DNA from: Enterococcus_I eurekensis
GTDB lineage: Bacteria; Bacillota; Bacilli; Lactobacillales; Enterococcaceae
Reading direction: 5' to 3'
NCBI RefSeq assembly: GCF_042654605.1
Contig: NZ_JBHSGT010000043.1
Location: forward strand, 117,173 to 181,172
Length of the DNA stretch: 64,000 bases
The translations under genes and the position numbers were made by a program. The stretch's first letter is position 1. Every line of letters starts with the position of its first letter. Of this stretch, positions 1 through 8,913 are shown in pieces. The notes beneath the pieces are model-generated. The model saw only the letters and a program-made list of their open reading frames with translations, searched no databases and was not told the origin of the DNA.

Positions 1-2
1 TG

Positions 3-356
3 AGCTATAACGGTATTCCTACCCAAAAACATACACTATCATATGCTATTGAACGCTATGCTAAGCTGGCTGGTATCCATCGAATCAGAATCCATGGGTT
101 ACGGCATTCTCATGCTTCCTTGTTAATCAGTATGGGAGAAAATCCACTTATCATTAAAGATCGTCTAGGACACGAAGATATTGAGACGACTTTAGGAACG
201 TATGGACATCTTTATCCTAACAGTAATTTCGAGGTAGCTAACAAATTAAATGGAGCCATTTCCTTTAAAGAAGCAAAACAAAATTATGATACTTCACCAA
301 AGAATCAATTTACTGTAGACTACTTGCGAAACAAAGAAATGAAAAAAGTGCAATAA
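3..356 (+). CDS. Tyrosine recombinase (integrase), C-terminal part only
   Basis: The reading frame is open from base 3, so the gene starts left of the window and only about 117 C-terminal residues are seen. They contain the catalytic-domain signatures of the phage/XerC-type integrase family: an H-x-x-R box (HGLRHSHAS), then LGH, then the nucleophile region TLGTYGHLYP whose first Tyr is the likely catalytic residue. Such enzymes integrate and excise prophages, ICEs and genomic islands. It converges on guaA, whose stop lies 68 bp away. The 3' end of guaA is a known attachment site for islands, so this is probably the terminal gene of an element lying to the left. Confidence 0.85.
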   Translation, partial: SYNGIPTQKHTLSYAIERYAKLAGIHRIRIHGLRHSHASLLISMGENPLIIKDRLGHEDIETTLGTYGHLYPNSNFEVANKLNGAISFKEAKQNYDTSPKNQFTVDYLRNKEMKKVQ

Positions 357-376
357 AAGTGCAGTAAAAAGATAAG

Positions 377-416
377 AAGAGCCAGAAACCCTTGGTATAA
401 GAGGATTTCTAGCTCT
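377..416 (-). terminator. Intrinsic terminator of guaA
   Basis: An imperfect hairpin (arms roughly AGAGCTAGAAA and TTTCTGGCTCT on the minus strand) is followed on that strand by a T-rich run. It lies just past the guaA stop and also separates guaA from the convergent integrase. Confidence 0.7.
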
Positions 417-423
417 CCTACAA

Positions 424-1989
424 CTACTCCCACTCAACTGTTGCTGGTGGTTTGCTCGTAATATCGTACACGATTCTATTTACGTGTGCGACTTCGTTTA
501 CGATACGTACTGATATTTTTTGTAAAACATCCCATGGGATACGTGCGAAGTCTGCGGTCATACCGTCAACTGAAGTGATCGCGCGGATCCCTACAGTGTA
601 GTCATATGTACGGCCATCGCCCATAACACCAACACTGCGGATGCCTGGTAAAACGGTGAAATATTGCCAAATGTCGCGGTCTAGACCAGCTAATTTGATT
701 TCTTCACGTAAGATGGCATCAGATTCGCGAACGATTTCTAATTTTTCTTCAGTGATTTCACCAAGGACACGTACGCCTAAGCCTGGTCCTGGGAATGGTT
801 GGCGCCAAACGATTGAGTCAGGCATGCCAAGTTCAGTACCAACAGCACGAACTTCATCTTTAAATAATGTATTCAATGGTTCGATTAATTCGAATTCCAT
901 ATCTTCTGGTAAACCACCAACATTATGGTGAGATTTAATTGTTTGAGCAGTTTCTGTACCAGACTCGATGACGTCAGTATATAACGTACCTTGAGCTAAG
1001 AAGCTGACTTTTTGTTCGCCGGCAATTTTGCCTGCTTCGTCATCAAATAAATAAACGAATTCGTTACCGATGATTTTACGTTTTTTCTCAGGATCGCTTA
1101 CGCCAGCTAATTTGCTTAAGAAGCGTTCTTTTGCGTCAACGCGAATGATATTTAGGCCGAATTTTCCACCTAACATTTCCATTACTTCATCGCCTTCGTT
1201 TTTACGCATTAAACCGTGGTCAACGAAGATACATGTTAATTGATCGCCGATTGCTTTTTGTAAAAGAACCCCAACAACACTTGAATCCACGCCGCCTGAA
1301 AGGCCAAGTAAGACTTTTTTGTCGCCAACTTGTTGACGGATTTTTGCGATTTCAATTTCAATAAAGCTACCCATTGTCCAGTCACCTGCACAACCTGCAA
1401 TATCAAAAGCGAAAGTTTTTAAGATATCCGTACCGTGTTCAGAGTGTAATACTTCTGGATGGAATTGAACGCCGTAAATGTGACGGGCTGGGTCTTGCAT
1501 TGCTGCGATTGGGCAATCTTTACTTGTTGCTACAACTTCAAAACCAGCAGGAACTTCTGTTACTAAATCGCCATGGCTCATCCAAACAGTTTGATCCTTT
1601 GGTGTTTTTGTAAATAGTGCAGCATTATCGATTGCAATGTTAAGTTCGGCTTTACCGTATTCTTTATTAGCTGCTGCTTCGACTTTTCCGCCAAATTCAT
1701 CGGTAATTAATTGCATACCGTAGCAAATACCTAAAACGGGGATACCTAAGTTTAAAATTTCTGGATCAATACGGAAAGCATTGTCCTCATATACACTGTT
1801 TGGTCCACCGGAAAGGATGATTCCTTTAGGATTGATTGCTTTGACTTCTTCAGCTGTGATGCGGTGGCTTAGTAACTCAGAAAACACACCGAATTCACGG
1901 ATGCGACGAGTAATAAGTTGGTTGTATTGACTACCATAATCAAGAACGATGATTTTCTCAACGTTCGGCATAATGTCAACGTTTGTCAC
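424..1989 (-). CDS. guaA: GMP synthase (glutamine-hydrolysing)
   Basis: Converts XMP, ATP and glutamine to GMP in the cytoplasm, the last step of de novo guanine nucleotide synthesis. At 521 aa it is full length. The class I glutamine amidotransferase domain shows GICYGMQL with nucleophile Cys89 and the partner pair in GVQFHPEV (His177, Glu179). The ATP-pyrophosphatase domain has the P-loop SGGVDSS (231-237). The C-terminal dimerisation domain ends in KPPATVEWE, as is typical. The start is taken as a GTG preceded by AGAGG nine bases upstream; an internal ATG six codons later lacks a ribosome binding site. No purine riboswitch was seen in the ~110 bp upstream. Confidence 0.97.
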   Translation of the reverse strand: MTNVDIMPNVEKIIVLDYGSQYNQLITRRIREFGVFSELLSHRITAEEVKAINPKGIILSGGPNSVYEDNAFRIDPEILNLGIPVLGICYGMQLITDEFGGKVEAAANKEYGKAELNIAIDNAALFTKTPKDQTVWMSHGDLVTEVPAGFEVVATSKDCPIAAMQDPARHIYGVQFHPEVLHSEHGTDILKTFAFDIAGCAGDWTMGSFIEIEIAKIRQQVGDKKVLLGLSGGVDSSVVGVLLQKAIGDQLTCIFVDHGLMRKNEGDEVMEMLGGKFGLNIIRVDAKERFLSKLAGVSDPEKKRKIIGNEFVYLFDDEAGKIAGEQKVSFLAQGTLYTDVIESGTETAQTIKSHHNVGGLPEDMEFELIEPLNTLFKDEVRAVGTELGMPDSIVWRQPFPGPGLGVRVLGEITEEKLEIVRESDAILREEIKLAGLDRDIWQYFTVLPGIRSVGVMGDGRTYDYTVGIRAITSVDGMTADFARIPWDVLQKISVRIVNEVAHVNRIVYDITSKPPATVEWE

Positions 1990-2103
1990 GGTGAACGACC
2001 TCTATTCTTTAAAATTTAATGAAAAAGCGAACTTTTTCGAAATGAATCTCCTGTCCTATCATAATAAAATTATTTTCATTTGGCAATTATTAATCATCAT
2101 ATA

Positions 2104-3024
2104 TTAGTGTTTTCTTAGAGAAATCTGGTCAACAATATGGCTTTCTTGCTTATGTAAGATTACATCAGCCCGCCCACGTGTCGGTAAAATGAATTCTTCT
2201 AAGTTTTTTAAGTTGACGTTTTTCCAAATGGTCCGTGACATGGCCAAGGCTTTTTGACGGTCACCAATCGCATACTTATAATAATAGTTTTTCGGATCCA
2301 AAAAGGCTGTATCGAGAAGGGATTCAAAACGCTCTAAATACCATTTTTCGATTAAATCAGGTTCAGCGTCAATGAAAATGGAAAAATCAAAGAAATCGCT
2401 GACATAAATTTGTTCGTTAGCGGGTAATTGTAGCGTATTGATTCCCTCGACGATTAAAATGTCTGGTTGTTCTAACTTTTCGACTTCACCAGGTACAATA
2501 TCGTAAATTTGATGGGAATAAATTGGAATTTCAACATCTTTACCAGTTTTGACTTCATTCAGCGTTTGAATTAAACGTTGCATATCGTAACTTTCAGGGA
2601 AGCCCTTTCGGTTCATAATTTTTCGTTCCTCTAAGACCGCATTTGGATATAAAAAACCGTCCGTCGTGATTAGCTGGACATTGCGTCTTGAAAACAATCG
2701 GGAAAGCAATTCTTGGAGTAAGCGCGCAACCGTGCTTTTTCCAACAGCGACACTTCCAGCAATCCCTATAATAAATGGTGGTACTTTGACATAGCGATGC
2801 AAAAAGAGTCCTTTACTCAAAGTTAATGACTCAAACTCTTTCATATAGAGATGAATCAAATGCGTAAGTGGGATATAAATATCTTCTACGTCTTGAACTG
2901 AAATTTGGTCATTCAGACTTTTGATGCTATCGAGTTCTTTTTGGGTCAAGGGCATATGCTCTTTCGTATAAAAACTTTGCCATTCCGACCGGGGGATTTC
3001 ATAGTAGTTCATGCTTTCCTTCAT
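2104..3024 (-). CDS. coaA: Pantothenate kinase, type I
   Basis: Phosphorylates pantothenate with ATP, the first committed step of coenzyme A synthesis. The 306-aa length fits the prokaryotic type I family, and the Walker A loop GSVAVGKST is at about 90-98. Downstream blocks such as TTDGFLYPN and EGINTLQLP match the family's substrate site. A strong AAGGAGG lies 12 bases before the first ATG; a second ATG at codon 5 is possible but has poorer spacing. It is transcribed toward guaA with a ~110 bp gap, so probably as a separate unit. Confidence 0.95.
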   Translation of the reverse strand: MKESMNYYEIPRSEWQSFYTKEHMPLTQKELDSIKSLNDQISVQDVEDIYIPLTHLIHLYMKEFESLTLSKGLFLHRYVKVPPFIIGIAGSVAVGKSTVARLLQELLSRLFSRRNVQLITTDGFLYPNAVLEERKIMNRKGFPESYDMQRLIQTLNEVKTGKDVEIPIYSHQIYDIVPGEVEKLEQPDILIVEGINTLQLPANEQIYVSDFFDFSIFIDAEPDLIEKWYLERFESLLDTAFLDPKNYYYKYAIGDRQKALAMSRTIWKNVNLKNLEEFILPTRGRADVILHKQESHIVDQISLRKH

Positions 3025-3180
3025 TTTTTCTAAGGAGCCTCCTTAATTAACTTTAAGGATTATTTTATCATAAAAAGATGAATTAAATCATAAAAATGCA
3101 CAAGGGTTAAAAAAGATGGTTTACAAGTAGTTAAAATTCGTTATGATTAAGGAAACACTCTAATTAAAGGAAGAAAACAG

Positions 3181-3786
3181 ATGACAAATCATTATTATAG
3201 TAAGACACCAGACACGGCGCATGAATACGCGCATTGGGATTTTGAATTGAAAGGCAAGACGTTTCGTTTCACGACAGATAGTAATGTGTTTTCAAAAACA
3301 ACGGTCGACTACGGCTCTCGAGTTTTAATTGATGCATTTGATGACACGGATTTGCCAGACGGGCCACTCCTTGATTTGGGCTGTGGCTATGGTCCAATAG
3401 GTTTGTCGTTAGCTTATGCGACGAATCGTTTTGTTGAAATGGTTGATGTCAATGAGCGTGCTTTGGAATTGGCACAAAAAAATGCCGTTCAAAATAAGAT
3501 TGAAAATGTCGATATTCATTCATCATATATTTATGAAACCTTAAATAAAACGGCTTATGCCGGAATTTTAAGCAATCCACCAATCCGAGCAGGTAAACAA
3601 GTGGTCCACGAAATTTTAGAAAAAGCCGCTCCGTTATTGTTACCAGGTGGCACATTAACAATTGTCATTCAAAAGAAACAAGGCGCACCAAGTGCCCAAA
3701 AGAAAATGTTTGAAACTTTTGGTAACGCAGAAATCATCTTAAAGGACCGCGGGTACTATATTATTCAGAGCATTAAAGAAGCATAA
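3181..3786 (+). CDS. Class I SAM-dependent methyltransferase, RsmC/YbxB-like
   Basis: The 201-aa protein has the Rossmann methyltransferase motifs: motif I LLDLGCGYGPIGL (63-75), an acidic residue after strand 2 (MVDVNERAL, Asp89) and a catalytic-type motif IV SNPPIRAG (131-138). The NPP motif and overall size match the small RsmC-like family thought to methylate guanine N2 in rRNA, but the exact target is inferred. It lies 17 bp upstream of the LacI-type regulator and may be co-transcribed with it. Confidence 0.85.
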   Translation: MTNHYYSKTPDTAHEYAHWDFELKGKTFRFTTDSNVFSKTTVDYGSRVLIDAFDDTDLPDGPLLDLGCGYGPIGLSLAYATNRFVEMVDVNERALELAQKNAVQNKIENVDIHSSYIYETLNKTAYAGILSNPPIRAGKQVVHEILEKAAPLLLPGGTLTIVIQKKQGAPSAQKKMFETFGNAEIILKDRGYYIIQSIKEA

Positions 3787-3803
3787 GAATTGAGGGGAAA
3801 TCA

Positions 3804-4817
3804 ATGAAAAAGACGATTCGCCAGATTGCTGAAATGGCGGGGGTTTCTGTGACGACGGTCTCACAGATTTTAAATAACAAAGGGAGCCGTTTTAGTGAGG
3901 AGACGCGGAAACGGGTGTTAGATATTGTGAACGAACATCAATATCGTCCGGACTATTTTGCGTCGAACTTAATCAATCGTCACTCCAAAACGATTGGGAT
4001 GATTGTGCCCGATGTGACCGATTTCTTCTTCTCAAAAATGGTTGAAGGGGTCGAAAAGTACTTAAATCCGTTAGGCTACATGTTGATTTTATGTAACTCA
4101 CAACAAAGTTTAGATAAAGAAATTCAATTGTTGCAAGATTTGAATCACCGATCGGTTGATGGCGTCCTTTTAGCAACGCCGAACTTATTACCCGAAGAAT
4201 ATGCGTATGGGCATGATTTTTATCGTCGCATGCCTTTAATCTTAATTGATCGTGGAATTAACCAACGGGATACGGGACGCTTGATTATTAAAGAATATGA
4301 AGGAGCTTACCAGGCTGTTCATTATTTTACCAAACAAGGGCATAAACATATTGCGATGCTAAAAGAAAATGGCACGTATTATCAATTGCAAGAACGTTTT
4401 AACGCTTATCGTCATGCACTAAAAGATGCGGGGATACCCTTTAAAAAACAATACGTAGCAGTCGGTGATTTAACGATTGAAGGTGGCTATCAAATGGCTA
4501 AGGAAGTTTTGACGCATCCGGAGATTACAGCGATTTTTTGTAGCAACGACGCGGTGGCGATTGGTTGCTATCGAGCGCTTTATGAAGCAGGTAAGAAAGT
4601 TCCGGAAGATATTTCGGTTATTGGCTTTGATGGTTTACCCTTTACGCCATCGTTGACACCTGCGCTATCGACCGTCAGTCAGCCCATTTTTGACATTGGT
4701 TTTACAGCGGCTAAGTTCATTGTTGACGCGATTGAGTTTCCAGAGCGGCGCATTCCAAATAAAATTTTTGAAACTAAATTAATAATTCGTGAGAGTGTGA
4801 AAAATAACACAAAATAA
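3804..4817 (+). CDS. LacI/GalR-family transcriptional regulator, probable regulator of the deo locus
   Basis: 337 aa with the N-terminal LacI helix-turn-helix (TIRQIAEMAGVSVTTVSQIL, residues 4-23), a hinge, then a periplasmic-binding-protein-like effector domain (from about residue 60: GMIVPDVTDFFFSKM through the Cterminus). Start ATG follows GAGGGGAAATCA. It is immediately upstream of pdp-deoC-cdd in the same orientation, and a palindromic operator-like site lies between them, so a role as repressor of nucleoside catabolism responding to a sugar or nucleoside signal is inferred. Ribose or another pentose repressor is the main alternative. Confidence 0.85.
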   Translation: MKKTIRQIAEMAGVSVTTVSQILNNKGSRFSEETRKRVLDIVNEHQYRPDYFASNLINRHSKTIGMIVPDVTDFFFSKMVEGVEKYLNPLGYMLILCNSQQSLDKEIQLLQDLNHRSVDGVLLATPNLLPEEYAYGHDFYRRMPLILIDRGINQRDTGRLIIKEYEGAYQAVHYFTKQGHKHIAMLKENGTYYQLQERFNAYRHALKDAGIPFKKQYVAVGDLTIEGGYQMAKEVLTHPEITAIFCSNDAVAIGCYRALYEAGKKVPEDISVIGFDGLPFTPSLTPALSTVSQPIFDIGFTAAKFIVDAIEFPERRIPNKIFETKLIIRESVKNNTK

Positions 4818-4880
4818 AATAATATTTTTAAATACGAGAAAAGCGGTTGACAATCGAATCCAATCAATGTATATTTTGTT

Positions 4881-4908
4881 TGGAAGGGTTTTCAACCTTT
4901 TTGTTTTT
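4881..4908 (+). terminator. Weak terminator-like hairpin after the LacI-type gene
   Basis: A short hairpin (AAGGGTT, loop, AACCTT with one bulge) is followed by a T-rich tract. It would partly separate the regulator gene from the pdp promoter just downstream. Confidence 0.4.
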
Positions 4909-4910
4909 TA

Positions 4911-4961
4911 AGTAAACTGTTTTACTAAAGTGGTTTACCTATTTTTGAAATTCTGTATAAT
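4911..4961 (+). promoter_or_regulatory. Promoter and operator of the pdp-deoC-cdd operon
   Basis: A perfect inverted repeat AGTAAA-N4-TTTACT (4911-4926) lies just before a promoter with GTTTAC as -35 (4933-4938), a 17-bp spacer and TATAAT (4956-4961). A wider GTAAAC/GTTTAC dyad (4912-4917 and 4933-4938) overlaps the -35. This resembles a LacI-family operator, so repression by the adjacent regulator is inferred. Confidence 0.65.
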
Positions 4962-4989
4962 GAATGAGATGAGGAAGAGAGGTTCGATT

Positions 4990-6291
4990 ATGCGCACAGT
5001 AGATTTAATCGAAAAAAAACGCGATGGTGGTCAATTAACACAACGAGAGATTGATTGGTTAATTACAGGATATACGAACGATCAAATCCCCGATTACCAA
5101 ATGAGCGCCTTTATGATGGCGGTTTATTTTCAAGATATGACCGATGAAGAAATTACAGCAATGACCTTAGCAATGGCCAATTCTGGCGAGGTAATTGATT
5201 TGTCTTCAATTAATGGAATTAAAGTCGACAAACATTCAACTGGCGGTGTCGGTGATACGACAACTTTAATTTTAGCACCGCTTGTAGCGAGTGTGGGCGT
5301 GCCAGTTGCTAAAATGTCAGGACGCGGATTGGGATATACGGGTGGTACACTGGATAAGCTTGAAGCAATTCCTGGTTTTAAAATTGAAGTTCCAGAAGAA
5401 GAATTTATTCGTTTAGTAAATGAAAATCAAGTGGCCGTAATTGGTCAATCAGGCAATTTAGCGCCTGCTGATAAAAAGCTATACGCGTTACGTGATGTGA
5501 CGGCAACCGTGAATTCGATTCCTTTGATTGCCAGTTCGATTATGAGTAAGAAGATTGCGGCAGGAGCCGATGCAATTGTTTTAGATGTGACAACAGGCGA
5601 CGGTGCATTTATGAAGAATCCAGAAGATGCACGTCGCTTAGCAAAAACGATGGTTCGTATTGGGAAACTAGCCAACCGTCAAACAATGGCTGTCATTTCA
5701 GATATGTCGCAACCTCTAGGCGAAGCAATTGGTAATAGTTTAGAAGTGGTGGAAGCAATTGAAACCTTGCAAGGAAACGGTCCGGCAGATTTAGTAGAAA
5801 TGTGTTACGTTTTGGGAAGTCAAATGGTTGTTTTAGCGAAAAAAGCAGACACGATTGAACAAGCACGTCAAATGTTAGAAGAATCGCTACGTTCAGGTAA
5901 AGCCTTTGATAAGTTTAAAGAAATGATTGCCAGTCAAGGAGGCGATGTTTCTTATATTGAGCAACCTGAAAAATTACTAACGGCCCAACATGAAATTCCG
6001 TTAGTTGCTGAAGTAAATGGTGTTGTAACGAAATTAGTTGCCAATGAAATTGGGATTGCAGCGATGATGTTAGGTGCAGGTCGCAAAACGAAGGAAGATG
6101 CGATTGATTATGCAGTTGGTTTAAAACTACATAAGAAAATTGGGGATTCGGTTGCAGCAGGCGAAGCGATTTTAACGATTTATAGTAATACCGAAGATGT
6201 TGCAGAAGTAACCGCATTATTAAAAGAAAATATTGCAATTGGAGAAGTTGGCGTTGAACCACCATTAATCCATGAAATGATTATAGAATAG
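4990..6291 (+). CDS. pdp: Pyrimidine-nucleoside phosphorylase
   Basis: Cleaves uridine, thymidine or deoxyuridine with phosphate to the base and (deoxy)ribose-1-phosphate. From the chosen ATG the protein is 433 aa, the normal length; a longer frame from 4930 would start upstream of the TATAAT and is rejected. AGAGG sits seven bases before the ATG. Family signatures are KHSTGGVGD (81-89, phosphate site) and GRGLGYTGGTLDKLE (111-125). It is first in the catabolic run, followed by deoC after 14 bp, which supports feeding deoxyribose-phosphate to the aldolase. Confidence 0.95.
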   Translation: MRTVDLIEKKRDGGQLTQREIDWLITGYTNDQIPDYQMSAFMMAVYFQDMTDEEITAMTLAMANSGEVIDLSSINGIKVDKHSTGGVGDTTTLILAPLVASVGVPVAKMSGRGLGYTGGTLDKLEAIPGFKIEVPEEEFIRLVNENQVAVIGQSGNLAPADKKLYALRDVTATVNSIPLIASSIMSKKIAAGADAIVLDVTTGDGAFMKNPEDARRLAKTMVRIGKLANRQTMAVISDMSQPLGEAIGNSLEVVEAIETLQGNGPADLVEMCYVLGSQMVVLAKKADTIEQARQMLEESLRSGKAFDKFKEMIASQGGDVSYIEQPEKLLTAQHEIPLVAEVNGVVTKLVANEIGIAAMMLGAGRKTKEDAIDYAVGLKLHKKIGDSVAAGEAILTIYSNTEDVAEVTALLKENIAIGEVGVEPPLIHEMIIE

Positions 6292-6305
6292 GAAGTGGCA
6301 ATGAA

Positions 6306-6968
6306 ATGAATTTGAACCGCATGATGGACCATACCATTTTAAAACCAGAGACGACTAAAGAAGGCGTCATGAAAATTATTAATGAAGCAAAAGAACATCA
6401 CTTTTACTCTGTATGTGTCAACCCCACGTGGGTTGCGCTAGCGGCAGAAGAATTGAAAACATCACCAACATCGGTTTGCACAGTAATTGGTTTTCCTCTA
6501 GGAGCGAACACCACTGCAACCAAAGCTTTTGAGGCAACGGATGCTATTGAAAACGGTGCAGATGAAATTGATATGGTTATCAATATTGGTGCTTTAAAAT
6601 CAGGTGATGATGCATTCGTTCAACAAGATATCGAAGCTGTTGTAGCAGCTGCTAAAGATCGTGCGTTAGTTAAAGTAATTATCGAAACAGCATTACTAAC
6701 CAATGACGAAATTGTCCGTGCCTGCGAATTAGCCAAAGCAGCTGGTGCAGACTTTGTTAAGACCTCAACTGGTTTTTCAACCGGTGGAGCAACAGTTGAT
6801 GATGTGCGCTTAATGCGTACAACCGTTGGACCTGAAATGGGAGTTAAAGCTTCAGGGGGGATTCATGACGAAGCACAAGCACGTGCATTGATTGAAGCAG
6901 GTGCCAGTCGATTAGGCACAAGTGCCAGTGTGGCAATTATTTCTGGATCGACAGGTGTCGGTTACTAA
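6306..6968 (+). CDS. deoC: Deoxyribose-phosphate aldolase
   Basis: Splits 2-deoxyribose-5-phosphate into acetaldehyde and glyceraldehyde-3-phosphate. At 220 aa it is full length for the class I aldolase. The Schiff-base lysine is in DFVKTSTGF (Lys152) and the core strand EIDMVINIG is present. It lies between pdp and cdd in the same direction. DeoB (downstream in the window) would supply its substrate by isomerising deoxyribose-1-phosphate. Confidence 0.96.
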   Translation: MNLNRMMDHTILKPETTKEGVMKIINEAKEHHFYSVCVNPTWVALAAEELKTSPTSVCTVIGFPLGANTTATKAFEATDAIENGADEIDMVINIGALKSGDDAFVQQDIEAVVAAAKDRALVKVIIETALLTNDEIVRACELAKAAGADFVKTSTGFSTGGATVDDVRLMRTTVGPEMGVKASGGIHDEAQARALIEAGASRLGTSASVAIISGSTGVGY

Positions 6969-6984
6969 GGAGGCGGTTTTTAAA

Positions 6985-7389
6985 ATGGGAGAAGCAAAAA
7001 AAGAATGGCTAGATGTTGCAGTCTCAGCACTTGATAAAGCCTATGTACCTTATTCTCGTTTTCCAGTAGGAGCGTGTCTCGTAACCAAAGAAGGTAAAGT
7101 CTATCAAGGTTTAAATATTGAAAATGCCTCTTATGGTTTAAGCAATTGTGCGGAAAGAACGGCCTTTTTCAAAGCAGTCTCAGAAGGCGAACGTGATTTT
7201 CAACATCTAGTGATTGCTGGACATACACCAGAACCGATTTCTCCGTGTGGTGCTTGTCGTCAAGTAATGGTGGAATTCTGTGAACCGACGATGCCTGTAA
7301 CGTTGCTTGGTGATGATGGTGTCATGATGGAAACAACGATTGAGCAGCTCTTGCCGTATTCGTTTAATAATAAGGATTTACCTGGATAA
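6985..7389 (+). CDS. cdd: Cytidine deaminase
   Basis: Deaminates cytidine and deoxycytidine to uridine and deoxyuridine, feeding Pdp. The start at 6985 follows AAGGAGG and gives the standard 134 aa; an upstream in-frame start inside deoC is rejected. Zinc and catalytic residues are visible: CAE (Cys55, Glu57) and PCGACRQ (Cys88, Cys91), as in the small tetrameric enzymes. It is 16 bp from deoC and surely in the same transcript. Confidence 0.96.
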   Translation: MGEAKKEWLDVAVSALDKAYVPYSRFPVGACLVTKEGKVYQGLNIENASYGLSNCAERTAFFKAVSEGERDFQHLVIAGHTPEPISPCGACRQVMVEFCEPTMPVTLLGDDGVMMETTIEQLLPYSFNNKDLPG

Positions 7390-7613
7390 ACAGACTAGCG
7401 ATTGCTTGTTAAAAATCTAGCAGAATGGACAGGTTTTAATTCGTCAAATCAAAGAAAATTCGCTATACTAAATGAAATAGTAAGTGAACTTAGCAAGTGA
7501 AAATTAGCTGTTTTACAACTCCTTGAGCAATTTTGCAAGAGGACTTTAATTTGTTCAACTGGCCATTAAAGGCTTTTGAAAATAAAAACTATTTAGTAGG
7601 GGGCTTTACAGAA

Positions 7614-8708
7614 ATGAAAAAAGCAAAATTATTCGGTTTTGGCGCGATCGCAATGGCAAGCGCACTTGTTTTAGCGGCGTGTGGCGGCGGTACAGATGGA
7701 TCTAAAGGTTCTGAAGAATCAGCAGCAGGTAGCGAACCAACAACAGAAATTGCAACAGCAGCATTAATTACGGATACTGGTGGGGTTGATGACCGTTCAT
7801 TTAACCAATCAGCATGGGAAGGCTTAAAAGCTTGGGGCGAAGCAAACAATGTTGAAGAAGGTACAAGTGGTTACAAATATTTCCAATCTCAAAACGAAGC
7901 AGACTACATTCCAAATATTGACCAAGCATTAAATGCAGGTTTCAAAACGATTTTTGGTATCGGGTATAAACTACAACCAGCGGTAGCAGAACAAGCAGGC
8001 TTAAACCCTGACGTTAACTTTGCGATCATCGATGATGTTGTTGAAGGCGATAACGTTGTATCAGCAACATTTAAAGACCATGAAGCAGCTTACTTAGCAG
8101 GTATCGCAGCAGCTTATTCAACTGAAACAAACAAAGTTGGATTCGTTGGTGGGGTTAAAGGTCAAGTAATCGATCGTTTCGAAGCTGGATTCGTTGCCGG
8201 TGTTGAAGCTGGAGCAAAAGAATTAGGTAAAGAAGTAAAAGTTGAAGTTCAATACGCAGGCGATTTCAGTGCACCAGATAAAGGTCGTACAATTGCTCAA
8301 GGTATGTACGGACAAGATGCAGACATTATTTACCATGCATCAGGCGAAACCGGAAATGGCGTTTTCCAAGAAGCAAAAGCAATTAACGAAACAGGCGACA
8401 AAAAAGTTTGGGTTATCGGTGTTGACCGTGACCAATCAGACGAAGGCGGCTACAAATTAGATGGCGAAGATTTAAACTTTACTTTAACTTCAACAACTAA
8501 AGGTGTTGGAACAGTTGTTCAAGATTTAGCTCAAAAAGCAGTTGAAGGTAAATTCCCTGGCGGCGAGCACACTGTTTATGGTTTGAAAGAAGAAGGTGTT
8601 GGCCTAACAGATGGTCAATTATCAGCTGAAGCTTTAGCAGCAGTTAATGCAGCAAAAGACAAAATCATTGCAGGCGAACTTGAAGTTCCAGAAGCACCAG
8701 CAGCATAA
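7614..8708 (+). CDS. bmpA: BMP-family nucleoside-binding lipoprotein of an ABC transporter
   Basis: The 364-aa protein begins with a lipoprotein signal peptide with lipobox LAAC (Cys23), so the mature protein would be anchored to the outer face of the membrane. The rest (TDTGGVDDRSFNQSAWEG onward) is the basic membrane protein/PnrA fold that binds nucleosides. The start at 7614 has TAGGGGG upstream; a longer frame from 7533 has none. A TATACT at 7464-7469 is a possible -10. With the following ATPase and two permeases it matches the BmpA-NupABC type of nucleoside importer. Symbol by analogy. Confidence 0.9.
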   Translation: MKKAKLFGFGAIAMASALVLAACGGGTDGSKGSEESAAGSEPTTEIATAALITDTGGVDDRSFNQSAWEGLKAWGEANNVEEGTSGYKYFQSQNEADYIPNIDQALNAGFKTIFGIGYKLQPAVAEQAGLNPDVNFAIIDDVVEGDNVVSATFKDHEAAYLAGIAAAYSTETNKVGFVGGVKGQVIDRFEAGFVAGVEAGAKELGKEVKVEVQYAGDFSAPDKGRTIAQGMYGQDADIIYHASGETGNGVFQEAKAINETGDKKVWVIGVDRDQSDEGGYKLDGEDLNFTLTSTTKGVGTVVQDLAQKAVEGKFPGGEHTVYGLKEEGVGLTDGQLSAEALAAVNAAKDKIIAGELEVPEAPAA

Positions 8709-8736
8709 TATTAATTTAATATTTGAAAGATAAATG

Positions 8737-8844
8737 GTGAGAGAAGAAAGACCTGAACGCAAAATTCAAATAAGACTTTCGCGCGAGGGTCTTTTTTCTC
8801 TCAATTAAGGATTTTATGTGAAAATCTTTAATTGAGAGAAAAAA
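8737..8844 (+). promoter_or_regulatory. Three-arm, mutually exclusive hairpin structure between bmpA and the ATPase gene
   Basis: Arm A (8737-8752) pairs over 16 bp with 8788-8803 to form a hairpin whose 3' arm contains TTTTTT, terminator-like. The segment 8792-8815 can instead pair over 24 bp with 8821-8844 across a 5-nt loop. Each stem has only one imperfect pair. The two stems share bases and cannot coexist. It probably limits or processes transcription so the lipoprotein is made in excess over the transporter. Confidence 0.6.
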
Positions 8845-8913
8845 GCAAGTACTCTCTAATTTGTTGCTATTATTTTAGAAACGAGTTATTTATAAAAAAA
8901 GGAAGTGAGCATT

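Noticed and set aside
4930..4989. N-terminal extension of pyrimidine-nucleoside phosphorylase
   Set aside because: The extension overlaps the promoter -10; the ATG at 4990 has a ribosome site and gives the family length.
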